From NCBI RefSeq assembly GCF_902498805.1, contig NZ_LR701603.1, positions 1-64,000 of the forward strand: a stretch of DNA of 64,000 bases, read 5' to 3'. Below the pieces are notes generated by a model. The model was given only the letters and a program-made list of their open reading frames with translations, made no database searches and was not told the origin of the DNA. Shown here piece after piece: positions 51,361 to 61,075 of this stretch. Position 1 is the first letter of the stretch, and every line of letters starts with the position of its first letter. The stretch is from Imperialibacter sp. EC-SDR9. Its GTDB lineage: Bacteria; Bacteroidota; Bacteroidia; Cytophagales; Cyclobacteriaceae. A program made the translations under genes and the position numbers.

Positions 51361-54005
51361 GGAGCGTCCAGCCCCCCAAATACCCCCTCCGCTTCCTCCG
51401 CTGGTTTTGCCGGGAAGACTACCTCGATGAGATAGAAGGGGATCTGATTGAGCTTTTCGAAAAGAGAGTGGAGAAATCGCCAAAGATGGCGAGGAGGAGG
51501 TTTGTGTGGGATGTGGTGAAGTCGTTCAGGTTAAGGAATATCAGGTCGTTTAGAAGTCAAAACTCAAATAATACTGTTATGCTGAAGAATTATCTCAAAG
51601 TGGCCTGGAGAAATATGCTCCGCCAAAAAATGTATTCGGCGGTGAAGGTCGGTGGATTTGCCGTTGGGATCGGCGCTTGCGTGCTCATTTCATTATTTAT
51701 CAGGGATGAACTGAGCTACGATCTTCAATATCCTGACAACGACCGGATTTACAGGGTGATTGGCGAATACTACGAAACAGGTATCCCGGACAGACAGAGT
51801 TTTCTGCAGCCTCCGCTTGCCAAAGCGCTGAAGGAAGACTTCCCCGAGGTGGAAGAAGCGGGCAGGTTTTTATCGAGCAACCTTTTTGGTGCTGGAAGTA
51901 GCGAAGTCCGTCCTGCCGGGAGGGCACAGAATACCTATGAGAAAGGGTTTATTTTCGCTGACCCGGAATTTTTCCAAATCCTTGGTCTTCCTCTCATTTA
52001 TGGTGACCCGGCCAGTGTGCTGACCGAGCCGAACACTCTACTGATTTCGAAAAGCAAAGCCGAAAAGTATTTTCCTGGTGAGAACCCCTTGGGCAAAGCC
52101 ATTATTTTGAACAACAATACAGGAAATCCATATAAGATAGATGGTGTTTTTGAAGACTTTCCGAAGAACTCTCACCTCCGGTACGACTTTATCAGAACGC
52201 TGCGGGGAATGGAATTTGGAAAAGGCGAACAATATTTTTGGGGATCAAACAATTACCACACATACATCAAAATTCGGGCTGGATCAGATGCTTCTAAACT
52301 GGAAGGCAAACTGTCAGACATCACAGATAAATACATTTTACCTGCTTTGAAAGCAGGCGGTCAGCCGAACGCAGAGGAGATAGCAGGTCGAATTGGCTTT
52401 AAATTGCAACCAGTCGCAGACATCCACCTTAGGTCTGAGGGTATTAAAGACCGTCTTTCGCATGGTGATATCAGGTTTGTTTGGATATTCGGTGCGGTGG
52501 CGGCATTTATTTTGCTTCTGGCGGCCATTAATTTCATCAATCTGTCGACCGCCAAGTCTGCCAACAGGGCCAAGGAAGTTGGGCTTCGAAAAACACTAGG
52601 TTCTCAGAGCAGTAACCTTATCAGCCAATTCCTGACAGAATCGCTGCTGTTTAGTTTTTTTTCGTTCATGATCGGTGTTTTGTTGGCCACCGTTCTTCTT
52701 CCTTATTTCAACGAGTTATCTGGTAAGGCCCTGACAATGCCCTGGGCTGATTGGCAGTTTATCCCCCTGCTGCTGGCAGCGGCGGTAGTGGTAGGGTTGC
52801 TGGCAGGCATATATCCCGCCTTCTATCTGTCGGCCTTTAAACCGGCAGCTGTTTTAAAAGGAAGTGTGAGCCGGGGTACCAGGAGTTCTCGTTTGAGGGG
52901 CGGTTTGGTTATTTTTCAATTTGCCACATCTATCATTCTCATCGCTGGCACCTTCATCATTTACCGGCAGATGGAGTTTATTCTTAACCAGAAAATAGGC
53001 TTCGACAAAGAACAGGTATTGCTCATTCAGGGATCGAATTCGCTCGGCGACAATGCTGCGACCTTCAAAAATGAACTGCTGCGGTTGCCTGATGTGAAAA
53101 GTGCCACCGTCAGCGACTATCTGCCGGTGTCAGGCACCAAAAGAAACTCCAATGGATTTTACGAGGAGGGAAAAACGTCGGAAGGTGAGGCTGTCTACGG
53201 CCAGATATGGCGGGTGGATCCCGATTATGTTCGAACAATGGGGATGAAGATGGCTGAAGGAAGAGACTTTTTTGATCAAATGCCATCCGAATCTCAGTCG
53301 GTCATTATCAATCAAACCATGGCCAAACAGTTTGGATTTGAGGAGCCATTAGGTGAACGGATCACCAACGGTGGTGGTACGTGGAATGTGGTTGGGGTGC
53401 TGGAAGACTTTCATTATGAATCAATGAAAGAGGAAATACAGCCGCTTTGTCTGGTACTGGGAAATAGCCCACAGACCATCGCTGTAAAGGTAACGTCTTC
53501 AGACATGGCCAGTACAACGAAGGCGGTTACGGCTCTTTGGGACGAATTTGTGCCGCAGCAGCCTATCCGGTATTCATTTCTCGACGAGAGTTACGCCCGC
53601 ATGTACGACGACCTTCAGCGGACGGGCAGTGTTTTTACCACCTTTGCCATTTTAGCTGTTTTGGTAGCGTGCCTTGGATTATTTGGACTTTCAGCTTTTG
53701 TGGTTGAGCAGCGGGGCAAGGAGATAAGCATCAGAAAAGTGCTGGGTGCTGGCCTGGGAAGTATCTTCCGGCTCGTGTCGATAGATTTTCTCCAGCTGGT
53801 GGTCGTTGCTTTCATAATTGCTACTCCCATTTCATGGTATTTCATGGAACGATGGCTTGAAGACTATATCTACCGGATTGACATTACCTGGGATGTGTTT
53901 GCTCTGGCGGGTCTTTTGTCGGTGGCGATTGCCCTGATTACTATCAGTTCAGAGTCGGTCAAAGCAGCTTTCATCAACCCCGTAAAGAAACTTAGGTCAG
54001 AGTAA
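51357..54005 (+). CDS. Prefix-domain ABC transporter permease (array unit 3)
   Basis: An 882-residue permease with the same order as the others: prefix about 1-72 (PPKYPLRFLRWFCREDYLDE then IEGDLIELFEKR), junction QNSNNTVMLKNYLKVAWRN (in-frame ATG at 51579), TM1, periplasmic domain 1, FtsX domain (TAKSANRAKEVGLRKTLGS), helix 5, periplasmic domain 2 and terminal FtsX domain (VEQRGKEISIRKVLGA), ending NPVKKLRSE. It overlaps its PadR by four bases. Its prefix DNA is almost identical to that of unit 5 and very close to unit 4, while the bodies have diverged. No ATPase. Part of a four-gene operon with PadR and two further permeases. Confidence 0.88.
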   Translation: MRSVQPPKYPLRFLRWFCREDYLDEIEGDLIELFEKRVEKSPKMARRRFVWDVVKSFRLRNIRSFRSQNSNNTVMLKNYLKVAWRNMLRQKMYSAVKVGGFAVGIGACVLISLFIRDELSYDLQYPDNDRIYRVIGEYYETGIPDRQSFLQPPLAKALKEDFPEVEEAGRFLSSNLFGAGSSEVRPAGRAQNTYEKGFIFADPEFFQILGLPLIYGDPASVLTEPNTLLISKSKAEKYFPGENPLGKAIILNNNTGNPYKIDGVFEDFPKNSHLRYDFIRTLRGMEFGKGEQYFWGSNNYHTYIKIRAGSDASKLEGKLSDITDKYILPALKAGGQPNAEEIAGRIGFKLQPVADIHLRSEGIKDRLSHGDIRFVWIFGAVAAFILLLAAINFINLSTAKSANRAKEVGLRKTLGSQSSNLISQFLTESLLFSFFSFMIGVLLATVLLPYFNELSGKALTMPWADWQFIPLLLAAAVVVGLLAGIYPAFYLSAFKPAAVLKGSVSRGTRSSRLRGGLVIFQFATSIILIAGTFIIYRQMEFILNQKIGFDKEQVLLIQGSNSLGDNAATFKNELLRLPDVKSATVSDYLPVSGTKRNSNGFYEEGKTSEGEAVYGQIWRVDPDYVRTMGMKMAEGRDFFDQMPSESQSVIINQTMAKQFGFEEPLGERITNGGGTWNVVGVLEDFHYESMKEEIQPLCLVLGNSPQTIAVKVTSSDMASTTKAVTALWDEFVPQQPIRYSFLDESYARMYDDLQRTGSVFTTFAILAVLVACLGLFGLSAFVVEQRGKEISIRKVLGAGLGSIFRLVSIDFLQLVVVAFIIATPISWYFMERWLEDYIYRIDITWDVFALAGLLSVAIALITISSESVKAAFINPVKKLRSE

Positions 54006-54020
54006 GCCAAACGCCTGCGA

Positions 54021-56650
54021 ATGAACAGACCCCCTAAATATCCCCTCCGCTTCCTCCGCTGGTTTTGCCGGGAAGATTATCTCGACGAGATAGAAGGAGA
54101 CCTCATTGAGCTTTTTGAAAAGCGGGCGGAAAAGTCGCCAACAAAGGCCAAAAGGAGATTTGTATGGGATGTACTGAAGTCGTTCAGACCTGTCAATTTT
54201 AAAACTTTCAAAATAAATAACTGGGCCATGAGCACACTCCGAAATTATACCACCGTCTATTTCCGGCGGTTCAGGAAGGAGACCACGCACTATCTCGTCA
54301 ATATTCTGGGTCTCGCACTTGGGTTCATGGTGTTCTTTTTTGTACTGATGTACGTTTACGACGAACGAACCATTGATACCTACCACAGCAAAAGCGACCG
54401 CATTTACCGTGTCTTGTGCAAGCGAACCGACCCCGGAGGAGAAGTGCAGCACCTCAGCGTCACTTCCAACATGCTTTCAGAAGGGCTGAAAAATGACTTT
54501 CCCGCCATTGAGGAAACAGCCCGTATGATCAATCTCGGATCTTCAGGTTTTACCTACAACAATACGCAGTTCAATGATCGCAACTATGCAATGGCTACCA
54601 GCAGCATTTTCAAAATACTTGACTTTAAAATACTGGCCGGTGACCCACTCCGTCAATTTAGCGGGCCAATGGCGCTCGCACTTAATCAAACCACCGCAAA
54701 AAAGCTGTTTGGCGATGAAGATCCCATTGGAAAAGTAATTGATGCCTGGGCTGAAAACGTAGAAGTAATAGCCGTTTACGAAGATATTCCAGGGTATTCC
54801 ACTTATCAGTTTAACGCCCTCTACGTTACCAAATTCGATCAATTCAGACAGATTGACGAGGAATTTCACGACTGGATGAATTCGTATGAAAGCCGTGGCA
54901 TGACTACCTGGGTGCTCTTAAAGGAAAATGCAAGCCCGGAATCTATTATGGCGGGGAAAACAAAGTCATGGACAAGTACTTCAAAAAGGAGTCGCAGCCG
55001 ATGCAGGATTTTTACTTTCAGCCAATAAGTGACATACACCTGAACTCAGGCCACCTGTCGTACTGGGGAGATGAGGTGCCGCAGACGATCCCCTATTCCA
55101 ACCGCCAGTTTGTTGCCATCGCCTTTTTGGTGGGGTTGTTTGTTATCGTAATAGCCGGGCTCAACTACATCAATCTTTCGTCGGTGCAGGCGCTGAAGAG
55201 AACGCTGGAAGCGGGTATCCGAAAAGTAAATGGGGCATCGGTGGGTCAGCTTAGGTTGCAGCTGTTCCTGGAGACGTTCATTACGCTGGTACTCTCCTAC
55301 GGCATCTCAATTCTGCTTGTGCTGCTGCTCTATTCACAATTTGCCGAAGTTGCCGGCAAGAATGTCCCGGTCGACAGGTTTTTCCTGGCTGAGCTGTTGT
55401 ATTACCACGTTGCCGTTTTTCTGATCATCTGGTTACTCTCGTCGCTCATACCGGCACTTTACTACTCCCGACTGAACAGGTCGCTTGTTCTTAAGAAAAA
55501 TGCTTTTTCGGGCAAAGGAGATGTACTGCGCAAAACGTTTGTGGTAGTACAGTACGGAATCTCGCTTTGTCTCATCATCGGCTCAATCGTGTTGTACAGG
55601 CAGCTGTCTTTCGTGCAGAAGAAAGATCTTGGATTCAAAAACGAAAACCTGCTGACGCTGGATATCAATAGCGGTGCCGCCAGGGACCACTTCAAAAGTA
55701 TGGTAAACGACCTGCTGGAGAATTCAAATGTCGTCAATGCAAGCGCATCGTCACGGGTGCCCGGCGAGTGGAAAACCCTGCCCTCGGTCGATATTTCTCT
55801 TTCGCAAAATGAAAACCCTTTGGGAGCATCTCACTATGCTGCCGACGATCGCTGGCTGGACACTTACAATATGACACTGGCTGCTGGCCAAAATTTCAGC
55901 GGACTGGCCGACTCAGACACACTCAAGGTGATCCTGAATGAAACGGCTGTACGGATGATGGGACTTGAAGATCCTGTTGGGCAGTCAGTTTGGGTGAAGG
56001 AAGACACCCTTTCAAAGATGCAGGTCATTGGAGTGGTGAAAGACTTTCATATCGAATCGCTTCACAAACAGGTTGGCCCGGTTGTCATCACAAGCTGGAA
56101 CAACCCGGTGCGGGGTATCGATTATTTCACAGTCAAATTCAGTAGCAATGTTTCGGAGGTTATAAGCCATATCGAAGCCGTTCAGCAGAAGTATGATCCG
56201 GAGACGCCCGCAGAGATTAACTTCCTCGACGAGAGGTGGGAGCGATATTATCTGGCCGACCAGACCAGAAGTTCCCTGATACTGATAGCAACTGTTATTT
56301 CTATTCTCATCTCGGCGTTCGGGTTGTTTGGGCTCGTCAATTTCACTGCGGAGCGCAAAACAAAAGAGATTGGGATACGAAAAGTTCTTGGAGCTTCTGA
56401 GCTCAATATCATGCGGATTGTGCTGAAGGATTATGTGGTACTTTTTCTGATCGCCTTCGTGCTGGCTGCTCCGCTGGCATGGTTGGTGTTAAGTCGCTGG
56501 CTGTCCGATTTTGCGTATAGAATAGATATGTCTATCGGCGTTTTTGCATTTGCATTTACGGTAGTGCTGCTTGTGTCGTTCACTACAGTCATTTCAAGAG
56601 TTTACCGGTTGGCAAAATCAAACCCCATTGACTCAGTCAGGTACGAATAA
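54021..56650 (+). pseudogene. Prefix-domain ABC transporter permease with a frameshift (array unit 4)
   Basis: Two frames together cover one permease of about 875 residues. The first (54021-about 54955) carries the prefix, TM1 and most of periplasmic domain 1; the second (from about 54956, annotated start 54968) has the rest, with FtsX signatures ALKRTLEAGIRKVNGA and AERKTKEIGIRKVLGA and the end NPIDSVRYE. The break is in atggcggggaaaac at about 54949-54962: inserting one G restores GENKVMDKYFKKE. This could be a true single-base deletion, a sequencing error in a G run, or a slip site. The permease body differs most from the others (shorter second periplasmic domain). It starts 15 bases after unit 3 and its stop overlaps unit 5 by one base. 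Confidence 0.75.
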
Positions 56651-59232
56651 TGTGTCTTTCACCCCCCAAATACCCCCTTCGCTTCCTCCGCTGGTTTTGC
56701 CGGGAAGACTACCTCGATGAGATAGAAGGAGACCTTATTGAGCTTTTCGAAAAACGAGTGGAGAAGTCGCCGGGAAAAGCAAAGCGGAGATTTGTGTGGG
56801 ATGTGGTGAAGTCGTTTCGCTGGAGAAATATCAGATCATTTAGTAGAAGTCAAAACTCAAATTATACTGCGATGTTAAAACACACCATTATTCTGTCTTT
56901 CCGAAGCTTTAGAAAGTACAAAACCACATTTCTTATCAACCTTGCCGGGCTTACCTCGGGTTTGACCTGCGTTCTGCTCATTTATCTTTGGGTGAACCAC
57001 GAACTGAGAGTCGATAAGTTTTACAAACATGCAGATCGCCTTTATCAGGTTTTCGAAAACAGGGAGCAATCGTACGGAATATGGACGGCGGAAACCAATT
57101 CGGGGCCCATGGCTGCCGACATGCAGACAGATTTTCCGGAGGTTGAATACGTAACGGGAGCGGCTTCAAGAGGCAAAGCCACGCTGACGATAGGGGAGAA
57201 AAATATCAAGAGTGATTACATATATGCGGGAAAGGATTTTTTCAACGTCTTTTCTGTCACGCTGCTTGAAGGTCAGGCTGATCATGTGTTGGCAGATAAA
57301 AGCTCCATAGTAATATCGGCCGATATGGCCGAAAGATTGTTCGGCGACGCCAGCAATGTTGCCGGTAAAACTGTTCGCTTCGAGCACGAACGGGATTTTG
57401 TGGTGTCTGGTGTTTTCGAAACAGCACCGCCCACGTCCTCGTTTCAGCATGATATTATCATTTCTATTGATCTGATAAAAGACCAGTACGCTCCTGTCTG
57501 GAACTACAACAACACATTTGTGAAGACTTATATGCTCCTTAAGCCAGGAACTGACGCAGATGAATTCAATAAGAAGCTCGAAGGGTATATCGCCAGCAAG
57601 GTCAAGGGAGAAACCAATCGAACCGCATTTGTGGCACTGTATCCGGACTATTACCTGCACGGAAAGTATGAGAATGGACAGATGGTGGGAGGGCGAATCA
57701 CCTATGTAAAGCTATTTTCCATCATCGCTGGCTTTATTCTGCTTATCGCCTGCATCAATTTCACCAATCTAAGCACCGCCAGAGCATCCCGAAGGATGAA
57801 AGAGGTGGGCATTAAAAAAGCGATGGGATCGGGTCGTACGGCACTGATTTATCAATACCTGGGCGAGTCGATTTTGGTTGCCGTTATTTCTCTGATGCTT
57901 GCATTGCTGACGGCCTATCTCTTTTTACCTCAGTTCAATGTCGTCACAGGCAAACAACTGGCCATCGATTTTGACTTGAAAATGATCGCCGGGGCATTAC
58001 TCATTGCCGTTGTTACAGGCTTTTTGGCTGGCAGCTACCCGGCTTTTTACCTATCCGGATTTAGTTCGTCGACGGTGCTGAAGGGGCAGCTGCATCGCTC
58101 GATTGGTGAACTATGGGCACGGAGGGGGTTGGTCATCTTTCAGTTTGCGATTACCATAGTGCTCATCACCTCTGTGCTGGTGGTGTACAAACAAATGGAC
58201 ATGCTTCAATCAAAAGACCTGGGCTACAACAAAGACCAGGTGCTCATCTTCCCAAGGGAAGGAAAGCTTGAAAGTATTTCGACGACGACTACCTTCCTGG
58301 CTGAAGTAAAAAACATACCCGGCGTTATCAATGGTTCCAGCACTGACCACGACATGACGGGCCATAACAGTGGAACTTCAGGGATTTACTGGGAAGGAAA
58401 AGATCCGAACGATAGGTCTGAGTTTGAAAACCTGTCTGTCAATTATGACCTGATGGAAACGCTTGGAATAGAGCTCAGGGAAGGCCGTACTTTCGACAGG
58501 ACTTTTGGTGCCGACAGCTCCAAAATTATTTTCAATGAAACCGCCATCCGCTACATGGGCCTTGAAAACCCCCTGGGAAAGACCATCAAGCTTTGGGGTG
58601 AAGACCGGCAGATAATTGGCGTGGTAAAAGATTTTCATTTCGAATCTCTTCACTCAGCAATAAAGCCCGTTTTCTTTATACTGACAGGCGAGGAAGGCGA
58701 AAGCTTTATGGTCAAAATTGCGGCGGGCAGGGAAAAGGAAGTAGTAGGCAAACTCGCCGAGCTTCACACCAGCTTCAACCCCGGTTTCCCATTTGAGCCC
58801 CGGTTCCTTGATCAGGACTATCAGGGGCAGTATCAGGCAGAAAAAAGGGTGAGTACTTTGTCCGGGTATTTCGCCAGCCTGGCCATCATCATTTCATGTA
58901 TGGGCTTGTTTGGGCTTGCAGCGTTTGCGGCCGAGCGAAGGCTGAAGGAGATCGGGATCAGGAGAATATTGGGCTCCAGTATCGGGCAGATTGTCTACAT
59001 GCTCTCTGCCAGCTTTAGCAAGATGATTTTGGTGGCGATCGTTATCGCCATTCCTTTCAGCTACTACATAGCCAGTAGCTGGCTGGCGGGTTTCGCATAT
59101 CGAATTGACCTGGAGTGGTGGTATTTTGGCGTGTCGGGAATATTGGCGCTGGCTATTGCCTGGGCCATCGTGGGCTGGCAAACTTTCAAAGTGGCGTCGA
59201 TAAACCCAACAAAATGCCTGCGGGATGAATAA
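56650..59232 (+). CDS. Prefix-domain ABC transporter permease (array unit 5)
   Basis: An 860-residue permease, last gene of the operon. Prefix about 1-72 is nearly identical in DNA to that of unit 3; junction QNSNYTAMLKHTIILSFRS (in-frame ATG at 56872), TM1 (LAGLTSGLTCVLLIYLWVN), first periplasmic domain, FtsX domain (TARASRRMKEVGIKKAMGS), helix 5, second periplasmic domain and terminal FtsX domain (AERRLKEIGIRRILGS), ending NPTKCLRDE. It starts in the TAATG overlap with unit 4. A strong terminator follows 27 bases after the stop. Same absence of an ATPase as the other units. Confidence 0.88.
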   Translation: MCLSPPKYPLRFLRWFCREDYLDEIEGDLIELFEKRVEKSPGKAKRRFVWDVVKSFRWRNIRSFSRSQNSNYTAMLKHTIILSFRSFRKYKTTFLINLAGLTSGLTCVLLIYLWVNHELRVDKFYKHADRLYQVFENREQSYGIWTAETNSGPMAADMQTDFPEVEYVTGAASRGKATLTIGEKNIKSDYIYAGKDFFNVFSVTLLEGQADHVLADKSSIVISADMAERLFGDASNVAGKTVRFEHERDFVVSGVFETAPPTSSFQHDIIISIDLIKDQYAPVWNYNNTFVKTYMLLKPGTDADEFNKKLEGYIASKVKGETNRTAFVALYPDYYLHGKYENGQMVGGRITYVKLFSIIAGFILLIACINFTNLSTARASRRMKEVGIKKAMGSGRTALIYQYLGESILVAVISLMLALLTAYLFLPQFNVVTGKQLAIDFDLKMIAGALLIAVVTGFLAGSYPAFYLSGFSSSTVLKGQLHRSIGELWARRGLVIFQFAITIVLITSVLVVYKQMDMLQSKDLGYNKDQVLIFPREGKLESISTTTTFLAEVKNIPGVINGSSTDHDMTGHNSGTSGIYWEGKDPNDRSEFENLSVNYDLMETLGIELREGRTFDRTFGADSSKIIFNETAIRYMGLENPLGKTIKLWGEDRQIIGVVKDFHFESLHSAIKPVFFILTGEEGESFMVKIAAGREKEVVGKLAELHTSFNPGFPFEPRFLDQDYQGQYQAEKRVSTLSGYFASLAIIISCMGLFGLAAFAAERRLKEIGIRRILGSSIGQIVYMLSASFSKMILVAIVIAIPFSYYIASSWLAGFAYRIDLEWWYFGVSGILALAIAWAIVGWQTFKVASINPTKCLRDE

Positions 59233-59258
59233 GCAACTCAATTATCCGTAAGTTTTTC

Positions 59259-59285
59259 AAAGCCGTGTCGTCACGGCTTTTTTTG
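59259..59285 (+). terminator. Terminator of the third permease operon
   Basis: Perfect 9-bp arms aaagccgtg (59259-59267) and cacggcttt (59272-59280), short loop, long T run. Closes the 51034-59232 transcript. Confidence 0.8.
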
Positions 59286-59415
59286 TGGCATTTTAGTAAA
59301 ATGTGATTGGGAGGGTAGCCCGGCCTCATCTTGAATGAACTTGAACAGCCTTTGAACGCTAAAACCTACGATCTTTTCATTAATTGATACCAATAGGTTC
59401 AAAACAAAAACTCAA

Positions 59416-60192
59416 ATGAAAATGAAAAACCAAAGAAACACAGCCGAAGCCAGCCACGGATACTGGAAAATTGTGCTCACCATTGCAATGGCAATCTTTT
59501 CGCTCAACCATTTAATGAGCCAGTCAGCCAAACACACCATCCTCGTGGATGTGGCTCATGGGCAAAAATTCTACAACAACCCCAACAAGATGAACCCTTC
59601 GGCCGGGAGCGATGCGCCCAGGGTAGAGTACCTTATTGGGGAGTTAAGTAAAAACGCTGGAAGCCTTGGCACTCAGGTGGGATTCTTAAACGGAGCAATC
59701 ACTCCGGCGCAGCTTGCGAAATGTGACCTGTTGTTTATTCACATCCCGTCCAGCACTTACAGCAATGAAGAAGTAAAAGCGATTACCGACTATGTTTCAA
59801 AAGGAGGCTCATTGTTTCTGGTAATGGAAGAAGACTATTGGTCAACACTCAGGCAAACCAATACAAATGACCTGATCCGGCCATTTGGCATTCAGTTTGG
59901 CGAAAACAGTACAGACTCATTGTCAGGCGGCTTTACCAAACCTACTCCGGTTATTAAGAACCCTTTAAAGGTCACCTACCACGGCGGTCGTGTGGTGAAG
60001 GGAGGCACGCCCTTTTGCTTCAACAGCCAAACAAAAGAGCCTTTCGGGGTCTTCACTACGCTGAAAAGCGGCGGAAAAGTAATAGCGATGGGCGATGGCA
60101 TGACGCCGCTTTACATGACCAGTTGGAATGGAGTGGACGACTACCAGTGCAGTGAATTTATGGGCGGAGTGCTGGGGTGGTTGTTGGAGTGA
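59416..60192 (+). CDS. Exported GATase-like/DUF4350-type protein
   Basis: A 258-residue protein with an N-terminal signal (IVLTIAMAIFSLNHLMSQ). The mature part has an alpha/beta Rossmann-like order: HTILVDVAHGQKFYNN, EYLIGELSKNAGSLGTQVGFLNG, AKCDLLFIHIPSSTYSNEEVKAITDYVSKGGSLFLVMEEDYW, and a late GGKVIAMGDGMTPLYMTSWNG. This matches the glutamine-amidotransferase-like fold seen in DUF4350 and the GldG/IFT52 group, where it serves as a non-catalytic module; no catalytic triad is evident. It stands alone between the permease operon and the convergent toxin gene. Confidence 0.7.
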   Translation: MKMKNQRNTAEASHGYWKIVLTIAMAIFSLNHLMSQSAKHTILVDVAHGQKFYNNPNKMNPSAGSDAPRVEYLIGELSKNAGSLGTQVGFLNGAITPAQLAKCDLLFIHIPSSTYSNEEVKAITDYVSKGGSLFLVMEEDYWSTLRQTNTNDLIRPFGIQFGENSTDSLSGGFTKPTPVIKNPLKVTYHGGRVVKGGTPFCFNSQTKEPFGVFTTLKSGGKVIAMGDGMTPLYMTSWNGVDDYQCSEFMGGVLGWLLE

Positions 60193-60618
60193 CTATAGGC
60201 CGTATTGCAGAACAAAATTAAGCGGATCAACAACCGGCAATTCAGAAGCAAAGAAATCGGTGCTGTTGGTGGTGATAAGAACGTCACAGAAGCCACTTCT
60301 GGCGCACGCATGCTGAAGTCCATCTTCATAGTCAGGAAATAGCTCCACTTTTTGTTGCAAAAGCATTTCTGGGTCGAATGGAGTCAATTGAAGTACGCTT
60401 AAATAGGCAAAAGCACGCTGGGCGGCAGCTTTAGGGTTGTTGATCTTCTTGTCAACGAAGTAGAGCAGTTGATAAAAAGTAATTAGGCTGATATAGCCCT
60501 CCCAGCGTTGTTTTTCGATTTCCGAAAAAATGAAATCTATGGCTTTCTGCTGCCGTCTTTCTGCATCATTGAAGTGAAAGGCTATTAAGACATTGGCGTC
60601 AAGGAATAATCTCTTCAT
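60193..60618 (-). CDS. PIN-domain toxin
   Basis: A 141-residue VapC-like PIN ribonuclease. Acidic residues: Asp7 in RLFLDANVLIAF, a middle glutamate/aspartate region, Asp96-Glu98-Asp99 in FPDYEDGLQHACA, and the C-terminal LITTNSTDF. The fold pattern is complete, so it is probably an active RNase that cleaves tRNA or mRNA when freed. It overlaps the antitoxin gene by one base (TAATG) and is downstream of it. It abuts the plus-strand gene ending at 60192 with no gap. Its presence between two permease units shows this zone accepts mobile modules. Confidence 0.85.
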   Translation of the reverse strand: MKRLFLDANVLIAFHFNDAERRQQKAIDFIFSEIEKQRWEGYISLITFYQLLYFVDKKINNPKAAAQRAFAYLSVLQLTPFDPEMLLQQKVELFPDYEDGLQHACARSGFCDVLITTNSTDFFASELPVVDPLNFVLQYGL

Positions 60619-60875
60619 TATTTCATGGATGATTTGCCCACTCTATTCCTTCGTTGTTGGAGGTGGCGTTCAATTTCCTTTGCATTGGGTCTTTGACCAG
60701 GTTGTTTCAAAGACTTAATTTCTTTGCTAAGCGTCACTTTTTTTTCATCAAATTGTATCAACGAATCAATATAAGTCTCAAACAATTGGCTAAGGCTGGT
60801 ATTGTTCATTTTAGCGAAGGACTTGGCCCAGCTTATTTTGCTCTTATCACGAACGCTTAATGTTAACTTCTCCAT
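60618..60875 (-). CDS. Ribbon-helix-helix-type antitoxin
   Basis: An 85-residue protein beginning MEKLTLSVRDKSKISWAKSFAKMNNTSLSQLFETYIDSL, the strand-helix-helix pattern of DUF6364/RHH antitoxins, followed by a charged C-terminal tail likely to wrap the toxin. The ATG at 60875 is chosen because the strand then begins at residue 3; the longer frame to 60968 runs into hydrophobic sequence. It would bind its own promoter, where a perfect palindrome lies 17 bases upstream. Translational overlap with the toxin gene fits a classical type II pair. Confidence 0.8.
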   Translation of the reverse strand: MEKLTLSVRDKSKISWAKSFAKMNNTSLSQLFETYIDSLIQFDEKKVTLSKEIKSLKQPGQRPNAKEIERHLQQRRNRVGKSSMK

Positions 60876-60891
60876 ACGTGTGAATTGTATT

Positions 60892-60905
60892 TTTATGTAC
60901 ATAAA
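60892..60905 (-). promoter_or_regulatory. Palindromic operator of the toxin-antitoxin pair
   Basis: The perfect 14-base palindrome tttatgtacataaa lies 17 bases upstream of the antitoxin start, flanked by two further tacgt-centred palindromic pieces. It is the natural site for autoregulation by the RHH antitoxin. Confidence 0.5.
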
Positions 60906-61043
60906 TATACGTATGCTCATTAAGCAAAGAAAGAATTGGGGGAAGATATTTTCCCCTAAAACTGCCACTTTTTGTCATGGCCGTTTTTGTTTTGAATTTT
61001 CTGGCGATTTTTTCTCATCCTCCTGCAACCTTTCATTTTTTGT

Positions 61044-61072
61044 CAGGTACTATAGACAAAGGTGAAACAAAT
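61044..61072 (+). repeat. Leader element of permease unit 6, matches that of PadR unit 4
   Basis: This 29-base stretch matches 63766-63794 with two differences (both contain AGGTACT, then CAAAGGTGAAACAAAT). It ends four bases before the ATG at 61076. A shared operator or promoter for permease 6 and the fourth PadR gene is the simplest reading. Confidence 0.6.
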
Positions 61073-61075
61073 CTA

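Noticed and set aside
54949-54968. Canonical -1 programmed frameshift heptamer
   Set aside because: The codon phase gives GGG AAA, so both tRNAs cannot re-pair fully after slipping; only single-site slippage would be possible.
60876-60968. Longer antitoxin frame
   Set aside because: It runs through the palindromic operator and would add a hydrophobic stretch absent from RHH antitoxins.
60977-61075. Upstream extension of permease unit 6
   Set aside because: It includes the 29-base leader element shared with the PadR gene, so that stretch is likely untranslated.
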